64,000 bases of DNA, from positions 60,450 through 124,449 of the forward strand of contig SCNT01000010.1 of NCBI GenBank assembly GCA_005503165.1, in the 5' to 3' direction. Shown one piece after another: positions 42,412 to 53,299 of this stretch. The notes below the pieces were generated by a model that had not been told where the DNA came from, ran no database searches, and was given only the letters and a program-made list of their open reading frames with translations. A program made the translations under genes and the position numbers. Every line of letters starts with the position of its first letter. Positions within the stretch are counted from its first letter, which is position 1. The stretch is from Sphingomonadaceae bacterium 3R27E2-A. Lineage in GTDB: Bacteria; Pseudomonadota; Alphaproteobacteria; Sphingomonadales; Sphingomonadaceae.

Positions 42412-43537
42412 GCCGTCAGCGCCGCATCCCGCAGCCCCCGCCACACGCGCAGCGCCTGCCTGTTCTCGGCGATGTCGTGGACGCGGAGCAGCTGCGCGCC
42501 CTGCGCGGCGGCCTGATAATGCAGCGCCACGGAGCCGCCGAGGCGCTGGTCGGCGGGCGCCTCGTTGTCGAGCGCGCCGATCATGCGCTTGCGGCTGGCA
42601 CCGAACAGGATCGGGCAGCCGAGGGTGTGGAGCAGCGCGAGCCCACCCACCAGCGCCAGATTGTCGCCGACCCCCTTGCCGAAGCCCAGCCCCGGATCGA
42701 CGATGATCTTGGCGGGATCGATCCCCGCCGCGACGCACGCCGCGACGCGCTCGGCGAGCAGGTCGTAGACGTCGAGAAGGACATGGTCGTAGCCGCCGCC
42801 TTCGTGCGGATTGCTCTTTGCCGCGGGCGCATGCATCAGCACCACCGGGCAGCCGGCGGCGGCGACGACCTCCATCGCGCGGTCGTCGTAGCGCAGCGCC
42901 GAGATATCGTTGACGATGCCCGCGCCCGCAGCGAGCGCCGCCTCCATCACCGCGGCCTTGCGCGTGTCGATCGATATCGCGACGCCGCCGCTGGCCAATC
43001 CCGAAACGACGGCTTCTATGCGCTGGATCTCGTCGCCTTCCCAGACCAGGGGCGCGCCGGGCCGCGTCGATTCGCCGCCGACGTCGACGATCGCCGCGCC
43101 CGCCGATGCCATCGCAAAGCCCGCGTCGATGGCGGCGGCGCTGTCGACATGCCTGCCGCCGTCGGAGAAGCTGTCGGGGGTGACGTTGAGGATGCCCATC
43201 AATTGCGGCTCGTTCAGCCGCACCGTCCGCTCGCCGAGCTGGAGCGCGCCGCGCGGGCGCAGCACCCCGGCGCGCTGCCGGCCCGCCATTTCGGCGAGAT
43301 GATCGGGCATCGCCGCAACCCAGTCGGCGAATTCGGAGACGGTGACGATCGCCGACCTCACGACGCCATCGTCGCGCAGGCTGACATGCCAGGCCGCGAA
43401 CCAGACCATCGTATCGGCGATGCGGAGGCACGCGTCATCGAGCTCGTGCGGGCGGTCGACGAAGCAGGTCGGGCGGCAATAGAGGCGGGCGCCGGGCGCG
43501 GCGCCGCCGAGGTCGGGCCTGGTCAGCGGTTGGAACA

Positions 43538-43538
<1 letters not shown>
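42408..43538 (-). CDS. folP: Dihydropteroate synthase with N-terminal extension
   Basis: Folate-pathway enzyme joining p-aminobenzoate to hydroxymethyl-dihydropterin diphosphate; the target of sulfonamides. The conserved TIM barrel starts at about residue 113 (LMGILNVTPDSFSDGG), with VDVGGESTRPGA, SIDTRKAAV, VNDISALRYD and DPGLGFGKG following. The first 110 residues (MFQPLTRPDLGGAAPGARLY...) are an extra domain seen in related alphaproteobacteria, of unknown role. ATG 43538 overlaps the ccrM stop by one base (TGATG), so folate synthesis is coupled to the methylase gene. Confidence 0.94.
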
Positions 43539-44866
<1,328 letters not shown>

Positions 44867-44893
44867 AGTCGCGAAAAAATCCTGTGTGACGGG

Positions 44894-45790
44894 TCAGAGA
44901 CCGGGATCGACGCCCGTCAGATCGACCGACCGCTCCCACAGTTCTTTCGCGAGCTTCGGATCGCGCGCGGTGCGTGTCGCGCGCGCCGGGCCCGAGCGCC
45001 CCGACACCTCGCCCAGCCCCTGCGGGCCCAGATAGTCGCCGCCCTGCACATGCGCGCCGGTCGCCGCCTGCAGCGTCGGCCAGGCGCCTTGCGCCGCGCT
45101 GTTGAAAAAGGGCGCCGCGAGCGGGGTCATCGAGCGCAGGGGGAACGGCAAATGCCGCGTCAGTTCGGTGAGCGCGACCCCCGGGTGGCATCCGATCGCC
45201 TGCGTCGCGCGCCCGGCGGCGCCCAGCCGCCGGTCGAGCTCGAACATATGGAGCAAATTCGCGAGCTTGCTTGCCTGGTAACGCGGCCATTTATGATAGC
45301 TGCGGCGCGCCGACAGGTCGCTGAAGTCGATCGCGCCATCCTTGTGCGCGATGCTCGAGGTGATGACGATACGATCGTCGACATGGGGGTGGACGAGCCC
45401 GGTGAAGGCGAAAGTGCCGAGGTGATTGACCCCGAATTGCAGCTCGTAGCCCTGTTTCGTCAGCGCCCTGGGCGGGATCATCACCCCGGCGTTGTTGATC
45501 AGAACGTCGATCCGCGGCCCCGCCAGCACCGCCTGCGCCGCATCCTTCACCTGATCGAGATCGGCGAGGTCGAGCAGATGGAACGACAGGTCGGCGGCGG
45601 GAACGTCGGCGCGGATCCGGTGCATCGCCGCCTCGGCCTTGCCGGCGTCACGGCACGCCAGCATCACATGGCCGCCGCGCGCCGCGAGCACACGCGCGAC
45701 TTCGAAACCAAGCCCGGCATTGGCACCGGTGACAAGGAAGCGGCGGCCCGTCTGCGCGCCGACGTCGTCGGCCGTGAACCCGCTGCGCAT
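44894..45790 (-). CDS. Short-chain dehydrogenase (retinol-dehydrogenase-like)
   Basis: A 298-residue SDR: cofactor motif TGANAGLG at about residues 21-28, LINNAGVM, catalytic TSSIAHK, and YQASKLAN. The internal arrangement (LQFGVNHLGTFAFTGLV) resembles the retinol-dehydrogenase-like or WW-domain oxidoreductase subgroup common in environmental bacteria. Substrate unknown. ATG 45790 lies 14 bases after the rnhB stop, so it is probably co-transcribed with rnhB; it is the last gene before the ccrM control region. Confidence 0.9.
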   Translation of the reverse strand: MRSGFTADDVGAQTGRRFLVTGANAGLGFEVARVLAARGGHVMLACRDAGKAEAAMHRIRADVPAADLSFHLLDLADLDQVKDAAQAVLAGPRIDVLINNAGVMIPPRALTKQGYELQFGVNHLGTFAFTGLVHPHVDDRIVITSSIAHKDGAIDFSDLSARRSYHKWPRYQASKLANLLHMFELDRRLGAAGRATQAIGCHPGVALTELTRHLPFPLRSMTPLAAPFFNSAAQGAWPTLQAATGAHVQGGDYLGPQGLGEVSGRSGPARATRTARDPKLAKELWERSVDLTGVDPGL

Positions 45791-45804
45791 CGCCGTCTCC
45801 TGCT

Positions 45805-46359
45805 TCAGACCAGCTGCATCTGTGCGACCGGGGCAAAACTGGTCCGATGGAGCGGCGTGGGACCATGCTGGCGCAGCGCCGCGAGATGCTGCGGAGTACC
45901 ATAACCCATGTTGGTTTCCCAGCCGAAGTGCGGGAAATCGCGCGCCGCGGTGACCATGAAACGGTCGCGATGCTCCTTGGCGAGGATCGACGCCGCCGAA
46001 ATGCAGGCGTGCGAGGCGTCGCCGCCTATGATCGCGCGCGCCGTGTAGCGCCAGCGCGGCAGGCGATTGCCATCGACCAGCACTTCGGCGGGTTCGACGC
46101 CCAAGGCTTCGACCGCGCGCGTCATCGCGAGAAAGGTCGCCTGCAATATGTTGATGCGATCGATCTCGGCAACGCTCGCCTCGCCGACGCCCCAGCGGCA
46201 GCGCGCCTTGATCTCGACTTCGAGCTCGCCGCGGCGCCTGGCGGTCAGTTTCTTGCTGTCGTCGAGCCCGGTGATGCCACCCTCGCAGAGCAGCACCGCG
46301 GCCGCAACCACGGGCCCCGCAAGCGGCCCCCTGCCCGCCTCGTCGACGCCGACGATCAC
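45805..46359 (-). CDS. rnhB: Ribonuclease HII
   Basis: A 184-residue nuclease that cuts the RNA strand of RNA-DNA hybrids, including single misincorporated ribonucleotides. [12 protein letters not shown] holds the first acidic pair, with [15 protein letters not shown] and [17 protein letters not shown] following. The GTG start at 46359 ([11 protein letters not shown]) has its likely ribosome site (GGGAGGGGG) inside one arm of a repeat-derived hairpin, which may reduce its translation. The protein lacks the longer N terminus of some homologues. Confidence 0.93.
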   Translation of the reverse strand: MIVGVDEAGRGPLAGPVVAAAVLLCEGGITGLDDSKKLTARRRGELEVEIKARCRWGVGEASVAEIDRINILQATFLAMTRAVEALGVEPAEVLVDGNRLPRWRYTARAIIGGDASHACISAASILAKEHRDRFMVTAARDFPHFGWETNMGYGTPQHLAALRQHGPTPLHRTSFAPVAQMQLV

Positions 46360-46364
46360 TTGTC

Positions 46365-46460
46365 CCCCTCCCGCTTGCGGGAGGGGCTAGGGGAGGGTCT
46401 GTAGAAGGCGAGCACGACCGAAACATGCCCTCCCCCGACCCCTCCCGCAAGCGGGAGGGG
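46365..46460. repeat. Short palindromic repeat pair (CCCCTCCCGCTTGCGGGAGGGG class)
   Basis: Two 22-base perfect hairpins (46365-46386 and 46439-46460) in opposite orientation, flanked inwards by GCTAGGGGAGGG and CCCTCCCCCGAC. They fill the gap between the thiD-VOC stop and the rnhB start. Confidence 0.9.
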
Positions 46461-46462
46461 AG

Positions 46463-47638
46463 TTAGATACGCCACGGCGGGTATCTCCGATATTCGCCCG
46501 CCTGATACAAACACAGGCGGTTGCCTGCGGGGTCGGTCAGCCGCGCCTCGCGCCAGCCCCAGTCCTCGTCGGCGGGCATCTGGTCGAACCGCACGCCGCG
46601 CCGCGCGAGATAAGCGACCCACGCATCGAGCGCGCCGCTTTCGAGATAGACGGTCGCGCCACCCGCGGCGCCATCGCCGATGTGGATCGACAAGGTCACG
46701 CCGTTAATTGCTTCGAAGCGGGCATAACCATTGTCCGGGCTGTCGACGATCTGCGTCAGCCCCATCTGCCTGTAGAAGGCGACCGACGCCGCATAGTCGC
46801 TCGCGGGCAAGGTGATCTGGTTGAGCGCGGGGCCGGTGAACAGCCCGTCGTTCCTGACCGCCTGCTGCCCCATCGGCCCGTGCCCCTGCCCCAGCCCCGG
46901 CGCGTCGAGCAAGGACAGCCGCACGAAATCGCGCGCGCGCGCGACCGCGGGTTCGAGCGGCATGCCCTGCGCCAGCCCCGCAGCAATCGCGCTCGCCAGC
47001 GTGCAGCCGGTGCCGTGGGTGCTGCGCGTGTCGATGCGCGGCGCCTCCCACAGCGCGATCGTGCCATGTTCGGTGACCAGCCGGTCGGTGATCGTCGGAC
47101 CCGTGCCATGCCCGCCCTTGACGAGCACCGCGGCGTGGACCTTTTGTGCGTAGGCCACGGCCTCGCCCTCGACCGCCTCCTCGGCAATGACCTCGCGGCC
47201 ACAGAGCGCGGCGAGTTCAGGCAGGTTGGGCGTCACCACGGTGCTGAGTTCGGCGAGCACCTCCATCGCGGCGATCGTCCGGCTGTCGGCCAGCGCCGCG
47301 CCGCTGGTCGCGATCATCACCGGATCGAAGACGAAGCTCTCGCCATAGACACCCGAGATCAGTTCCTCGGCGACCGCCATCGCATTGTCGGCGCCGCCGA
47401 GCATGCCGATCTTGACCGCATCGACGCCGATATCCTCGGCGACGCTGCGCATCTGCTGCGTCACGAGCCCGGTCGGGATCGCGTGGACGGCCTCGACCCC
47501 CAGCGTGTTCTGCGCGGTGATCGCCGTGATTGCGGTCATCGCATGGCCGCCGAGCATCGTGACCGTCTTGATGTCGGCCTGGATTCCCGCCCCGCCCCCG
47601 CTGTCGGAGCCGGCGACGATCAGGACGCGTGCGGTCAA
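46463..47638 (-). CDS. thiD: Hydroxymethylpyrimidine (phosphate) kinase ThiD fused to a VOC/glyoxalase-like domain
   Basis: A 391-residue fusion. Residues 1 to about 265 are ThiD, a ribokinase-fold kinase of thiamine synthesis ([64 protein letters not shown]). Residues about 272-391 are a VOC domain ([53 protein letters not shown]). Translation likely begins at TTG 47638, overlapping the DUF1272 stop (TTGA). The C-terminal half may bind a thiamine precursor or breakdown product; the fusion is unusual. Confidence 0.92.
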   Translation of the reverse strand: MTARVLIVAGSDSGGGAGIQADIKTVTMLGGHAMTAITAITAQNTLGVEAVHAIPTGLVTQQMRSVAEDIGVDAVKIGMLGGADNAMAVAEELISGVYGESFVFDPVMIATSGAALADSRTIAAMEVLAELSTVVTPNLPELAALCGREVIAEEAVEGEAVAYAQKVHAAVLVKGGHGTGPTITDRLVTEHGTIALWEAPRIDTRSTHGTGCTLASAIAAGLAQGMPLEPAVARARDFVRLSLLDAPGLGQGHGPMGQQAVRNDGLFTGPALNQITLPASDYAASVAFYRQMGLTQIVDSPDNGYARFEAINGVTLSIHIGDGAAGGATVYLESGALDAWVAYLARRGVRFDQMPADEDWGWREARLTDPAGNRLCLYQAGEYRRYPPWRI

Positions 47639-47859
47639 CGCTTGAACTTCCGCTCCGTCGAGGCGGGGAATTTATGCAGCGCCGCGCCCTCGCGAAGCGG
47701 CCGGTCGAGCAGGTCGCCGCCGCAATTGGGGCAACGCTCGTCGAGCCGGTCGGCGCAGTTCGCGCAGAAGGTGCACTCGAACGAACAGATGAACGCGCCA
47801 TGCACGTCGGCGGGCAGATCCTTGCCGCACTTCTCGCAATCGGGACGCATTTCCAACAT
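47635..47859 (-). CDS. DUF1272 zinc-ribbon-like small protein
   Basis: A 74-residue protein packed with cysteines: CEKCGKDL, then [12 protein letters not shown] and [12 protein letters not shown], probably binding two zinc ions in the DUF1272 fold. Function unknown. ATG 47859 shares one base with the glmM stop (TAATG), and its own stop overlaps the thiD-VOC start, so glmM, this gene and thiD are translated as one coupled set. Confidence 0.9.
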   Translation of the reverse strand: MLEMRPDCEKCGKDLPADVHGAFICSFECTFCANCADRLDERCPNCGGDLLDRPLREGAALHKFPASTERKFKR

Positions 47860-49196
47860 TAGCTTACTGCCTTTCTGACTGCGTCGCAGATGCTGTCGAC
47901 GACGCTTTCGACCTGGGAAGCGTCATCGCCTTCGGCCATGACGCGGATGAGGGGTTCGGTGCCCGAGGCGCGGATGACGAGGCGACCGCGCCCCGCGAGC
48001 GCGGCCTCGCCCTCGGCGATCGCAGCCTGCACCGCGCCATCTTCGAGCGGGGCACCGCCCGCGAAACGCACGTTCTTGAGCAGCTGCGGCACCGGATCGA
48101 ACTGGTGGAGCAGTTCGCTCGCGGGCTGGCCCGACGCCACGAGCTCGGCGAGCAGTTGCAGGCCCGCGAGCGTGCCGTCGCCGGTGGTCGCATGGTCGGA
48201 GAGGATCATATGCCCCGACTGCTCGCCGCCGACATTGAAGCCGCCGGTCTTCATGCGCTCGAGGACATAGCGGTCGCCGACCCTGGTGCGCTCGAGCGTC
48301 AGTCCCTGCCCCTCGAGGAAGCGTTCGAGGCCCAGGTTCGACATCACCGTCGCGACGACGCCGCCGCCCTTCAGCCGGCCCTGCCGCGCCCAGCTCGCGC
48401 CGATCGTCGCCATGATCTGGTCGCCGTCGACGATCGCGCCCCTTTCGTCGACGACGATCAGCCGGTCGGCGTCGCCATCGAGCGCGATGCCGATGTCCGC
48501 GCCGCTGGCGACCACCGTCTCCTGCAGCAGCCCCGGCGAGGTCGATCCGCATTTGTCGTTGATGTTGATGCCGTTGGGGGTGACCCCGATCGCGACGACG
48601 TCGGCGCCAAGTTCCCAGAATACCGTCGGCGCGCTGTTGTACGCGGCGCCATTGGCGCAATCGAGCACGATCTTGAGCCCGTCGAGCCGCACCGATTCAG
48701 GCAGGCTCTGCTTCACCGCGTGGATATAGCGTCCGCGCGCGTCGTCGATGCGCTTGGCGCGGCCGATCTGCGCGGGTTCGGCGAGCCTCGGCTCGCTCGC
48801 AAGAAGCAGTTCGATCTGCGCCTCGTCGGCGTCGGACAGCTTGTAGCCGTCGGGGCCGAACAATTTGATGCCGTTGTCGTGGAACGGGTTGTGACTTGCC
48901 GAGAGCATTACGCCGAGGTCGGCACGCATCGAGCGCGTCAGCATCGCGATCGCGGGGGTGGGCATCGGCCCTACCTGCACCACGTCCATGCCGACGCTGG
49001 TGAAACCCGCGACGAGCGCATTTTCGAGCATATAGCCCGACAATCGCGTGTCCTTGCCGATCACCACGCGGTGCTTGTGCTGCCCGCGCAGGAAATGCGC
49101 GCCCGCGGCCATGCCGACGCGCATCGCGACCTCGACGGTCATCGGGATCTGGTTGGTCAGCCCGCGGATGCCGTCGGTGCCGAAAAACTTGCGCAT
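47859..49196 (-). CDS. glmM: Phosphoglucosamine mutase
   Basis: Converts glucosamine-6-phosphate (from GlmS) to glucosamine-1-phosphate (for GlmU). The 445 residues have [12 protein letters not shown], the active serine in [15 protein letters not shown], the metal loop DGDADRL, GGEQSGH and the C-terminal [17 protein letters not shown] 49196 has AGAGG upstream; the reading back to 50117 runs antisense through the symporter and is rejected. It heads the glmM-DUF1272-thiD group and is divergent from the symporter. Confidence 0.97.
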   Translation of the reverse strand: MRKFFGTDGIRGLTNQIPMTVEVAMRVGMAAGAHFLRGQHKHRVVIGKDTRLSGYMLENALVAGFTSVGMDVVQVGPMPTPAIAMLTRSMRADLGVMLSASHNPFHDNGIKLFGPDGYKLSDADEAQIELLLASEPRLAEPAQIGRAKRIDDARGRYIHAVKQSLPESVRLDGLKIVLDCANGAAYNSAPTVFWELGADVVAIGVTPNGININDKCGSTSPGLLQETVVASGADIGIALDGDADRLIVVDERGAIVDGDQIMATIGASWARQGRLKGGGVVATVMSNLGLERFLEGQGLTLERTRVGDRYVLERMKTGGFNVGGEQSGHMILSDHATTGDGTLAGLQLLAELVASGQPASELLHQFDPVPQLLKNVRFAGGAPLEDGAVQAAIAEGEAALAGRGRLVIRASGTEPLIRVMAEGDDASQVESVVDSICDAVRKAVS

Positions 49197-49307
49197 GAAA
49201 CCTCTGCCAAATAAGCCGGACGGATGCCCTCGTCGTCGTCGCGGACGGCAGTAGGTCACCCGTTTTTTATTGGCAAGCCGAGCGGCGCTCCCGAGGGGAA
49301 TTTGAAC

Positions 49308-50558
49308 TTGAAATCGGCATGGATCATCCTTGGCTCGCTGATCGCGGGCATGCTGCTCGGGATCGCGATCGAAGGCGTCTCGATGGACGCCGCAACCACC
49401 ATCCTGCCCTTCGTCGAACCGGTCGGCCTGCTCTGGCTCAACGCGCTCAAGATGACGATCGTGCCGCTGGTCGTCGCGCTGCTGATCACCGGCATCACCG
49501 CCACCGCCGACGCCGCGCGTGCGGGCCGGCTCGCAGCAAGGTCGGTCGCGATCTTCCTCGGCGCGATCTTCCTTTCGGGGCTGATGTCGATCCTGATGAC
49601 GCCGCTGCTGCTCAGGCTCTTCCCGCTGTCGGCGAGCGCCGCCGAGGCGCTGCGCGAAGGGCTCGGCGGCACCGCCAAAGCCGGACCTTCTCCGACCTTC
49701 GGCGATTTCCTGCTCTCGCTGATCCCGACCAACCCGATCGCCGCCGCGGCCGAGACTGCGATCCTGCCGCTGATCGTCTTCACAACGATCTTCGCCTTTG
49801 CGATCACCAAGCTTGAGGCGCCGCAGCGCGCGACCTTGTCGGGGCTGTTCAAGGCGCTGGGCGACGCGATGCTGATCGTCATCGGCTGGGTGCTCGCGCT
49901 CGCCCCGATCGGCGTCTTCGCGCTCGGCTATGCGCTCGCGGTCAAGGCGGGGGTCGCGGCGTTCGGTGGCCTCATTCATTACGTGCTGATCCTGGTGGGG
50001 ATCGGCGTCTGCTGCCTCCTCCTCGGCCTTTTGCTCGCCTGGGTCGTTGTCGGCATCGCCCCGCCGCGTTTCCTGCGCGCGATGGTGCCGACGATGGCGG
50101 TGGCGATCAGCACGCAAAGCTCGCTCGCCAGCCTGCCCGCGATGCTGAAGTCGTCGGAGGCACTCGGCGTCGAACCGAAAAAGGCCGACGTCGTGTTGCC
50201 GCTCGCCGTCGCGCTGTTCCGCTTCACCAGCCCGGCGTTCAACCTCGCGGTCGTGATCTACGTCGCCTGGCTGTTCGGCATCGAGTTAACGCCGTGGGAG
50301 ATGGCGGTCGGGCTCGCCGTCGCGCTCGCTGCCGCGCTTTCTTCGGTCAGCCTGCCCGGCTCGATCAGCTTCGTCACCTCGATCGCGCCGATCGCTATCG
50401 CGATGGGGGTACCCGTCGCGCCGCTGGGGCTGCTCGTCGCGGTCGAGACCTTCCCCGACATTTTCCGGACCCTCGGCAACGTCATCGGCGACGTCGCCGC
50501 CACAAAATATGCCGCCGACGGCGTCGGCGACGACAAACCCGCAGGAGAGACGCCATGA
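49308..50558 (+). CDS. Dicarboxylate/amino acid:cation symporter (DAACS family)
   Basis: A 416-residue transporter of the glutamate/dicarboxylate:H+/Na+ family, with about eight helices and two re-entrant hairpins. Signatures: [20 protein letters not shown], the serine-rich loop [15 protein letters not shown], and the domain-7 region [25 protein letters not shown]. No ATG fits: TTG 49308 has GAGGGG nine bases upstream, and TTG 49302 is an alternative. ATGA overlap with the aldo/keto reductase downstream. Substrate (C4-dicarboxylates or acidic amino acids) not determinable. Confidence 0.88.
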   Translation: MKSAWIILGSLIAGMLLGIAIEGVSMDAATTILPFVEPVGLLWLNALKMTIVPLVVALLITGITATADAARAGRLAARSVAIFLGAIFLSGLMSILMTPLLLRLFPLSASAAEALREGLGGTAKAGPSPTFGDFLLSLIPTNPIAAAAETAILPLIVFTTIFAFAITKLEAPQRATLSGLFKALGDAMLIVIGWVLALAPIGVFALGYALAVKAGVAAFGGLIHYVLILVGIGVCCLLLGLLLAWVVVGIAPPRFLRAMVPTMAVAISTQSSLASLPAMLKSSEALGVEPKKADVVLPLAVALFRFTSPAFNLAVVIYVAWLFGIELTPWEMAVGLAVALAAALSSVSLPGSISFVTSIAPIAIAMGVPVAPLGLLVAVETFPDIFRTLGNVIGDVAATKYAADGVGDDKPAGETP

Positions 50559-51550
50559 AATATCGCAAACTCGGCCACGGCCTCGAGGTCTCCGCCATCG
50601 GCGTCGGCTGCATGCCGATGATCAAGGGCGGCAACATCCTCTATGGCGAGGCCGCGGACCTCGACGAATCGACCGCGACGATCCACCGCGCCATCGACCT
50701 TGGCGTGACCTTCTTCGACACCGCGCAAATCTATGGCCCGTTCAGCAACGAGGAACTGCTCGGCGCCGCGATCAAGGGCAAGCGCGACGGGCTGGTCATC
50801 GCGACGAAGTTCGGCTTCAAGTTCGACGGCAACCAGATCGTCGGGGTCGACGGCTCGCCCGAAAACGCGCGGCGCAGCTGCGAAGGCTCGCTCCGGCGGC
50901 TCGGCATCGACACGATCGACCTTTTCTACCAGCACCGCGTCGATCCCTCGATCGCCATCGAGGAAGTCGTCGGCGGGATGATGGAGCTGGTGAAGGAAGG
51001 CAAGGTACGCCACATCGCGCTGTCCGAAGCCGGCCCCGAAACGATCCGCCGTGCCGCCAAGGCCGCGCCGATCACCGCACTGCAGAGCGAATATTCGATC
51101 TGGGAACGCGATGTGGAGGAGGAAATCCTGGGCGCGTGCCGCGAGAACGGCATCGGCTTCGTGCCTTATTCGCCGCTCGGCCGCGGTTTCCTCGCGGGCG
51201 CGGTGCGCAGCCGCGACGAGCTTCCCGAGAATGACTGGCGCCGCAACGACCCGCGCTACAGCGAGGAGAATCTGCCCGCGAACCTCGCGATCGTCGACGC
51301 GATCGGCGCGGTCGCCGCCAAGCATGGCGCCTCGAAGGCGCAAGTCGCGCTCGCCTGGCTGCTCGCGCAGGGCGACGACATCGTCCCGATCCCCGGCACC
51401 AAGCGCCGCGCGACGATGGAGGACAGCGCGGCCGCCGCCGAAGTGACGCTTACCGCCGACGACCTCGCCGCAATCGAAGCGGCGGCACCGATCGGCGGCG
51501 TCAGCGGCGCGCGCTACGGCGAAATGGGCATGCGGATGGTGCGGCTTTGA
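50555..51550 (+). CDS. Aldo/keto reductase (AKR13-like)
   Basis: A 331-residue TIM-barrel oxidoreductase: [20 protein letters not shown], tetrad signs FFDTAQIYG (Asp, Tyr), VIATKFGFKF (Lys) and FYQHRVDP (His), and the NADP-site IPGTKRRATMEDS. It is not close to the reductase at 15.3 kb. The ATG overlaps the symporter stop (ATGA), and the next gene starts in its stop (TTGA). Substrate unknown. Confidence 0.93.
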   Translation: MKYRKLGHGLEVSAIGVGCMPMIKGGNILYGEAADLDESTATIHRAIDLGVTFFDTAQIYGPFSNEELLGAAIKGKRDGLVIATKFGFKFDGNQIVGVDGSPENARRSCEGSLRRLGIDTIDLFYQHRVDPSIAIEEVVGGMMELVKEGKVRHIALSEAGPETIRRAAKAAPITALQSEYSIWERDVEEEILGACRENGIGFVPYSPLGRGFLAGAVRSRDELPENDWRRNDPRYSEENLPANLAIVDAIGAVAAKHGASKAQVALAWLLAQGDDIVPIPGTKRRATMEDSAAAAEVTLTADDLAAIEAAAPIGGVSGARYGEMGMRMVRL

Positions 51551-52035
51551 CGACGAAGATTGGCTTGGTCGGCCTTGCCGCCGTTCTTGCCGGGACGGCG
51601 CCGGCCGACGCGGAAACCGACGCCAAGCCACCTTTCGGTGCCGGACAGGTCTGGGCCTATCAGTCGCGCCCCGGCGATGAAGCATCGGTTCTCCGCATTA
51701 ACCGCATCGACAAAGCCGATATCGGCTTTGTCGTCCATATTTCGGTTGTGGGCATTCACTGGTGCGGACACCCTACGGCGTCGAGCATTGACCATGTGGC
51801 GATAAGCAGCGCCGCTCTGCGGCAGAGCGTGACACACATCGCAAAGACGCGCCTCGTCTTTCCCGACGAGGCTAAAATCGATGCGGCGATAAAACGATGG
51901 GACGACGACCAAGCCGGATTCATGAAGCGCCCCCTCAACGAAATCGTATCGAATTTCGACGAATCGGCGTGCATCAATCGGTGGGATAATGATGGGAATA
52001 TGATCGAACCGGCCAAGCCGGTAAACTTGCCCTAG
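51547..52035 (+). CDS. Exported protein of unknown function
   Basis: A 162-residue protein with a signal peptide (MTTKIGLVGLAAVLAGTAPADA) and a mature part I do not recognise: FGAGQVWAYQSRPGDEASVLRINRID, then VVGIHWCGHPTAS, SALRQSVTHI and DQAGFMKRPLNEIV. It has two cysteines. Its codons are less GC-rich than its neighbours. TTG 51547 overlaps the reductase stop (TTGA). Its TAG overlaps the TAG of the convergent DUF1003 gene in CTAG. Confidence 0.7.
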   Translation: MTTKIGLVGLAAVLAGTAPADAETDAKPPFGAGQVWAYQSRPGDEASVLRINRIDKADIGFVVHISVVGIHWCGHPTASSIDHVAISSAALRQSVTHIAKTRLVFPDEAKIDAAIKRWDDDQAGFMKRPLNEIVSNFDESACINRWDNDGNMIEPAKPVNLP

Positions 52036-52547
52036 TCCTTGAACAACGGGGGTAACCCCTCGACCTTCTCCATCAACGCATCGATCTTGTGGTGCAGCCG
52101 CATGATCTCCAGCTCGGCGCGCAGGTTGATCTCGTAATCGAGGCTGGCGGCCAGCCGGTCCTTCGCGGCAGCGCGGTTCTGGCTCATCATGATGATCGGC
52201 GCCTGCACCGCCGCCAGCGTCGAGAGCACCAGGTTCAGGAAAATGAACGGATAGGGGTCGAAGGCGAGCCCCCAGCGCTCGAGCACTTCCGAATTGAGGA
52301 GCATCCACGCGAACAGCACGAGCGTGAAAATGATGATGAAACCCCACGAGCCGCCAACCGCCGCGACGCGGTCGGCGAGGCGATCTCCGAGGCCGGCCTG
52401 CGCATCGCCCACGTCAGCGGCGTCGCGGCTCGTAGGCGCGCGCCCGGCAATCGCCTCCAGCACGCGGCTTTCCTCGGGATCAAGGTCGGGAAAGGGCCGC
52501 CCGAGCAACCGCAACGCGAGGTCCGAGAGATGCGCCTCGCCGTTCAT
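52032..52547 (-). CDS. DUF1003 membrane protein
   Basis: A 171-residue protein of the DUF1003 family: GDRLADRVAAVGGSWGFIIIFTLVLFAWMLLNSEV, then DPYPFIFLNLVLSTLAAVQAPIIMMSQNRAAAKDRLAASLDYEINLRAELEI, with two helices and a C-terminal coiled coil. Function unknown. ATG 52547 overlaps the nnrU-like gene's stop (ATGA); longer readings to 53078 lie antisense or out of frame in that gene. Confidence 0.9.
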   Translation of the reverse strand: MNGEAHLSDLALRLLGRPFPDLDPEESRVLEAIAGRAPTSRDAADVGDAQAGLGDRLADRVAAVGGSWGFIIIFTLVLFAWMLLNSEVLERWGLAFDPYPFIFLNLVLSTLAAVQAPIIMMSQNRAAAKDRLAASLDYEINLRAELEIMRLHHKIDALMEKVEGLPPLFKD

Positions 52548-53245
52548 CCGACCCAGCGCCAGATGCCCGCGACCATATAGCCGAGCGCGCCATGCGCCCA
52601 GGTCGCCGCGACCCACAGCACGATCCCGCCGAGCAAGGCATGCGGCCGCGGAATCGCGTCGATCCACGATCCGCGGCCGCTCAACTGCCGCGCGAAGGGC
52701 ATAAAGCTCGTCCGCGCCGCCCAATGGCGCCAGGCGTCGCCCATCAGCCGCGCCTTCTTGATGTCCTGCCCCGCCGATCCCGCGAGCGCGAGGATGGCGA
52801 TGATCGCCGAGAGGGTGATCTGCCCCGGTGTCGGCACGACCAGCGCGTGCGCGACCGCCCAAAGCGCGAAGCCCCACATCATCGGGTGGCGCGTGATCGC
52901 GAACACCCCGCGCGGTGCGCCTTGCGCGACAACCGCGGCGTTCGGCGCGGGCAGTGCGGGGTTGCCGACCAGCGATCCCATGAAGAGGATGCTCGCGAGC
53001 AGCACGATGATCGTCGCAAAGATCCAGAGCCCGTCGCCGACCGCCCACAGCGGCGGCTCCTGCGGCATCCCGCGCCACGCCTGGACGAGCATGACGAAGG
53101 TCGCGATCGCGACGATCGAATAGACGATCTGGAACGCCCGCTCGCCCATCCGGTCGGCAAGCGGCGCGCGCAGCGGGTGCGACAACGCGAAATGCGTGCC
53201 GACGAACAAGGCGCCCGTGACGATCAACAGCGACATCGGTTGCAT
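52544..53245 (-). CDS. NnrU-family membrane protein
   Basis: A 233-residue membrane protein with about six helices of the NnrU/methyltransferase-like group: GTHFALSHPLRAPLADRMGERAFQIVYSIVAIATF, QGAPRGVFAITRHPMMWGFALWAVAHALV. In denitrifiers NnrU is tied to nitric-oxide metabolism, but no nitrogen-oxide genes are nearby, so the family name is a label only. ATG 53245 (an in-frame ATG at 53236 is possible). Coupled to DUF1003 downstream. Confidence 0.85.
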   Translation of the reverse strand: MQPMSLLIVTGALFVGTHFALSHPLRAPLADRMGERAFQIVYSIVAIATFVMLVQAWRGMPQEPPLWAVGDGLWIFATIIVLLASILFMGSLVGNPALPAPNAAVVAQGAPRGVFAITRHPMMWGFALWAVAHALVVPTPGQITLSAIIAILALAGSAGQDIKKARLMGDAWRHWAARTSFMPFARQLSGRGSWIDAIPRPHALLGGIVLWVAATWAHGALGYMVAGIWRWVG

Positions 53246-53299
53246 GGAGCCACTCCCTCTCCTCTTCCCCGGTCCGCCGCGTGGTGTCAGGTGCGGGCC

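Noticed and set aside
47859..50117. 752-residue reading of glmM with a long charged N-terminal region
   Set aside because: The extra part is antisense to the symporter and rich in Arg/Asp/His; the family start [12 protein letters not shown] is at 49196.
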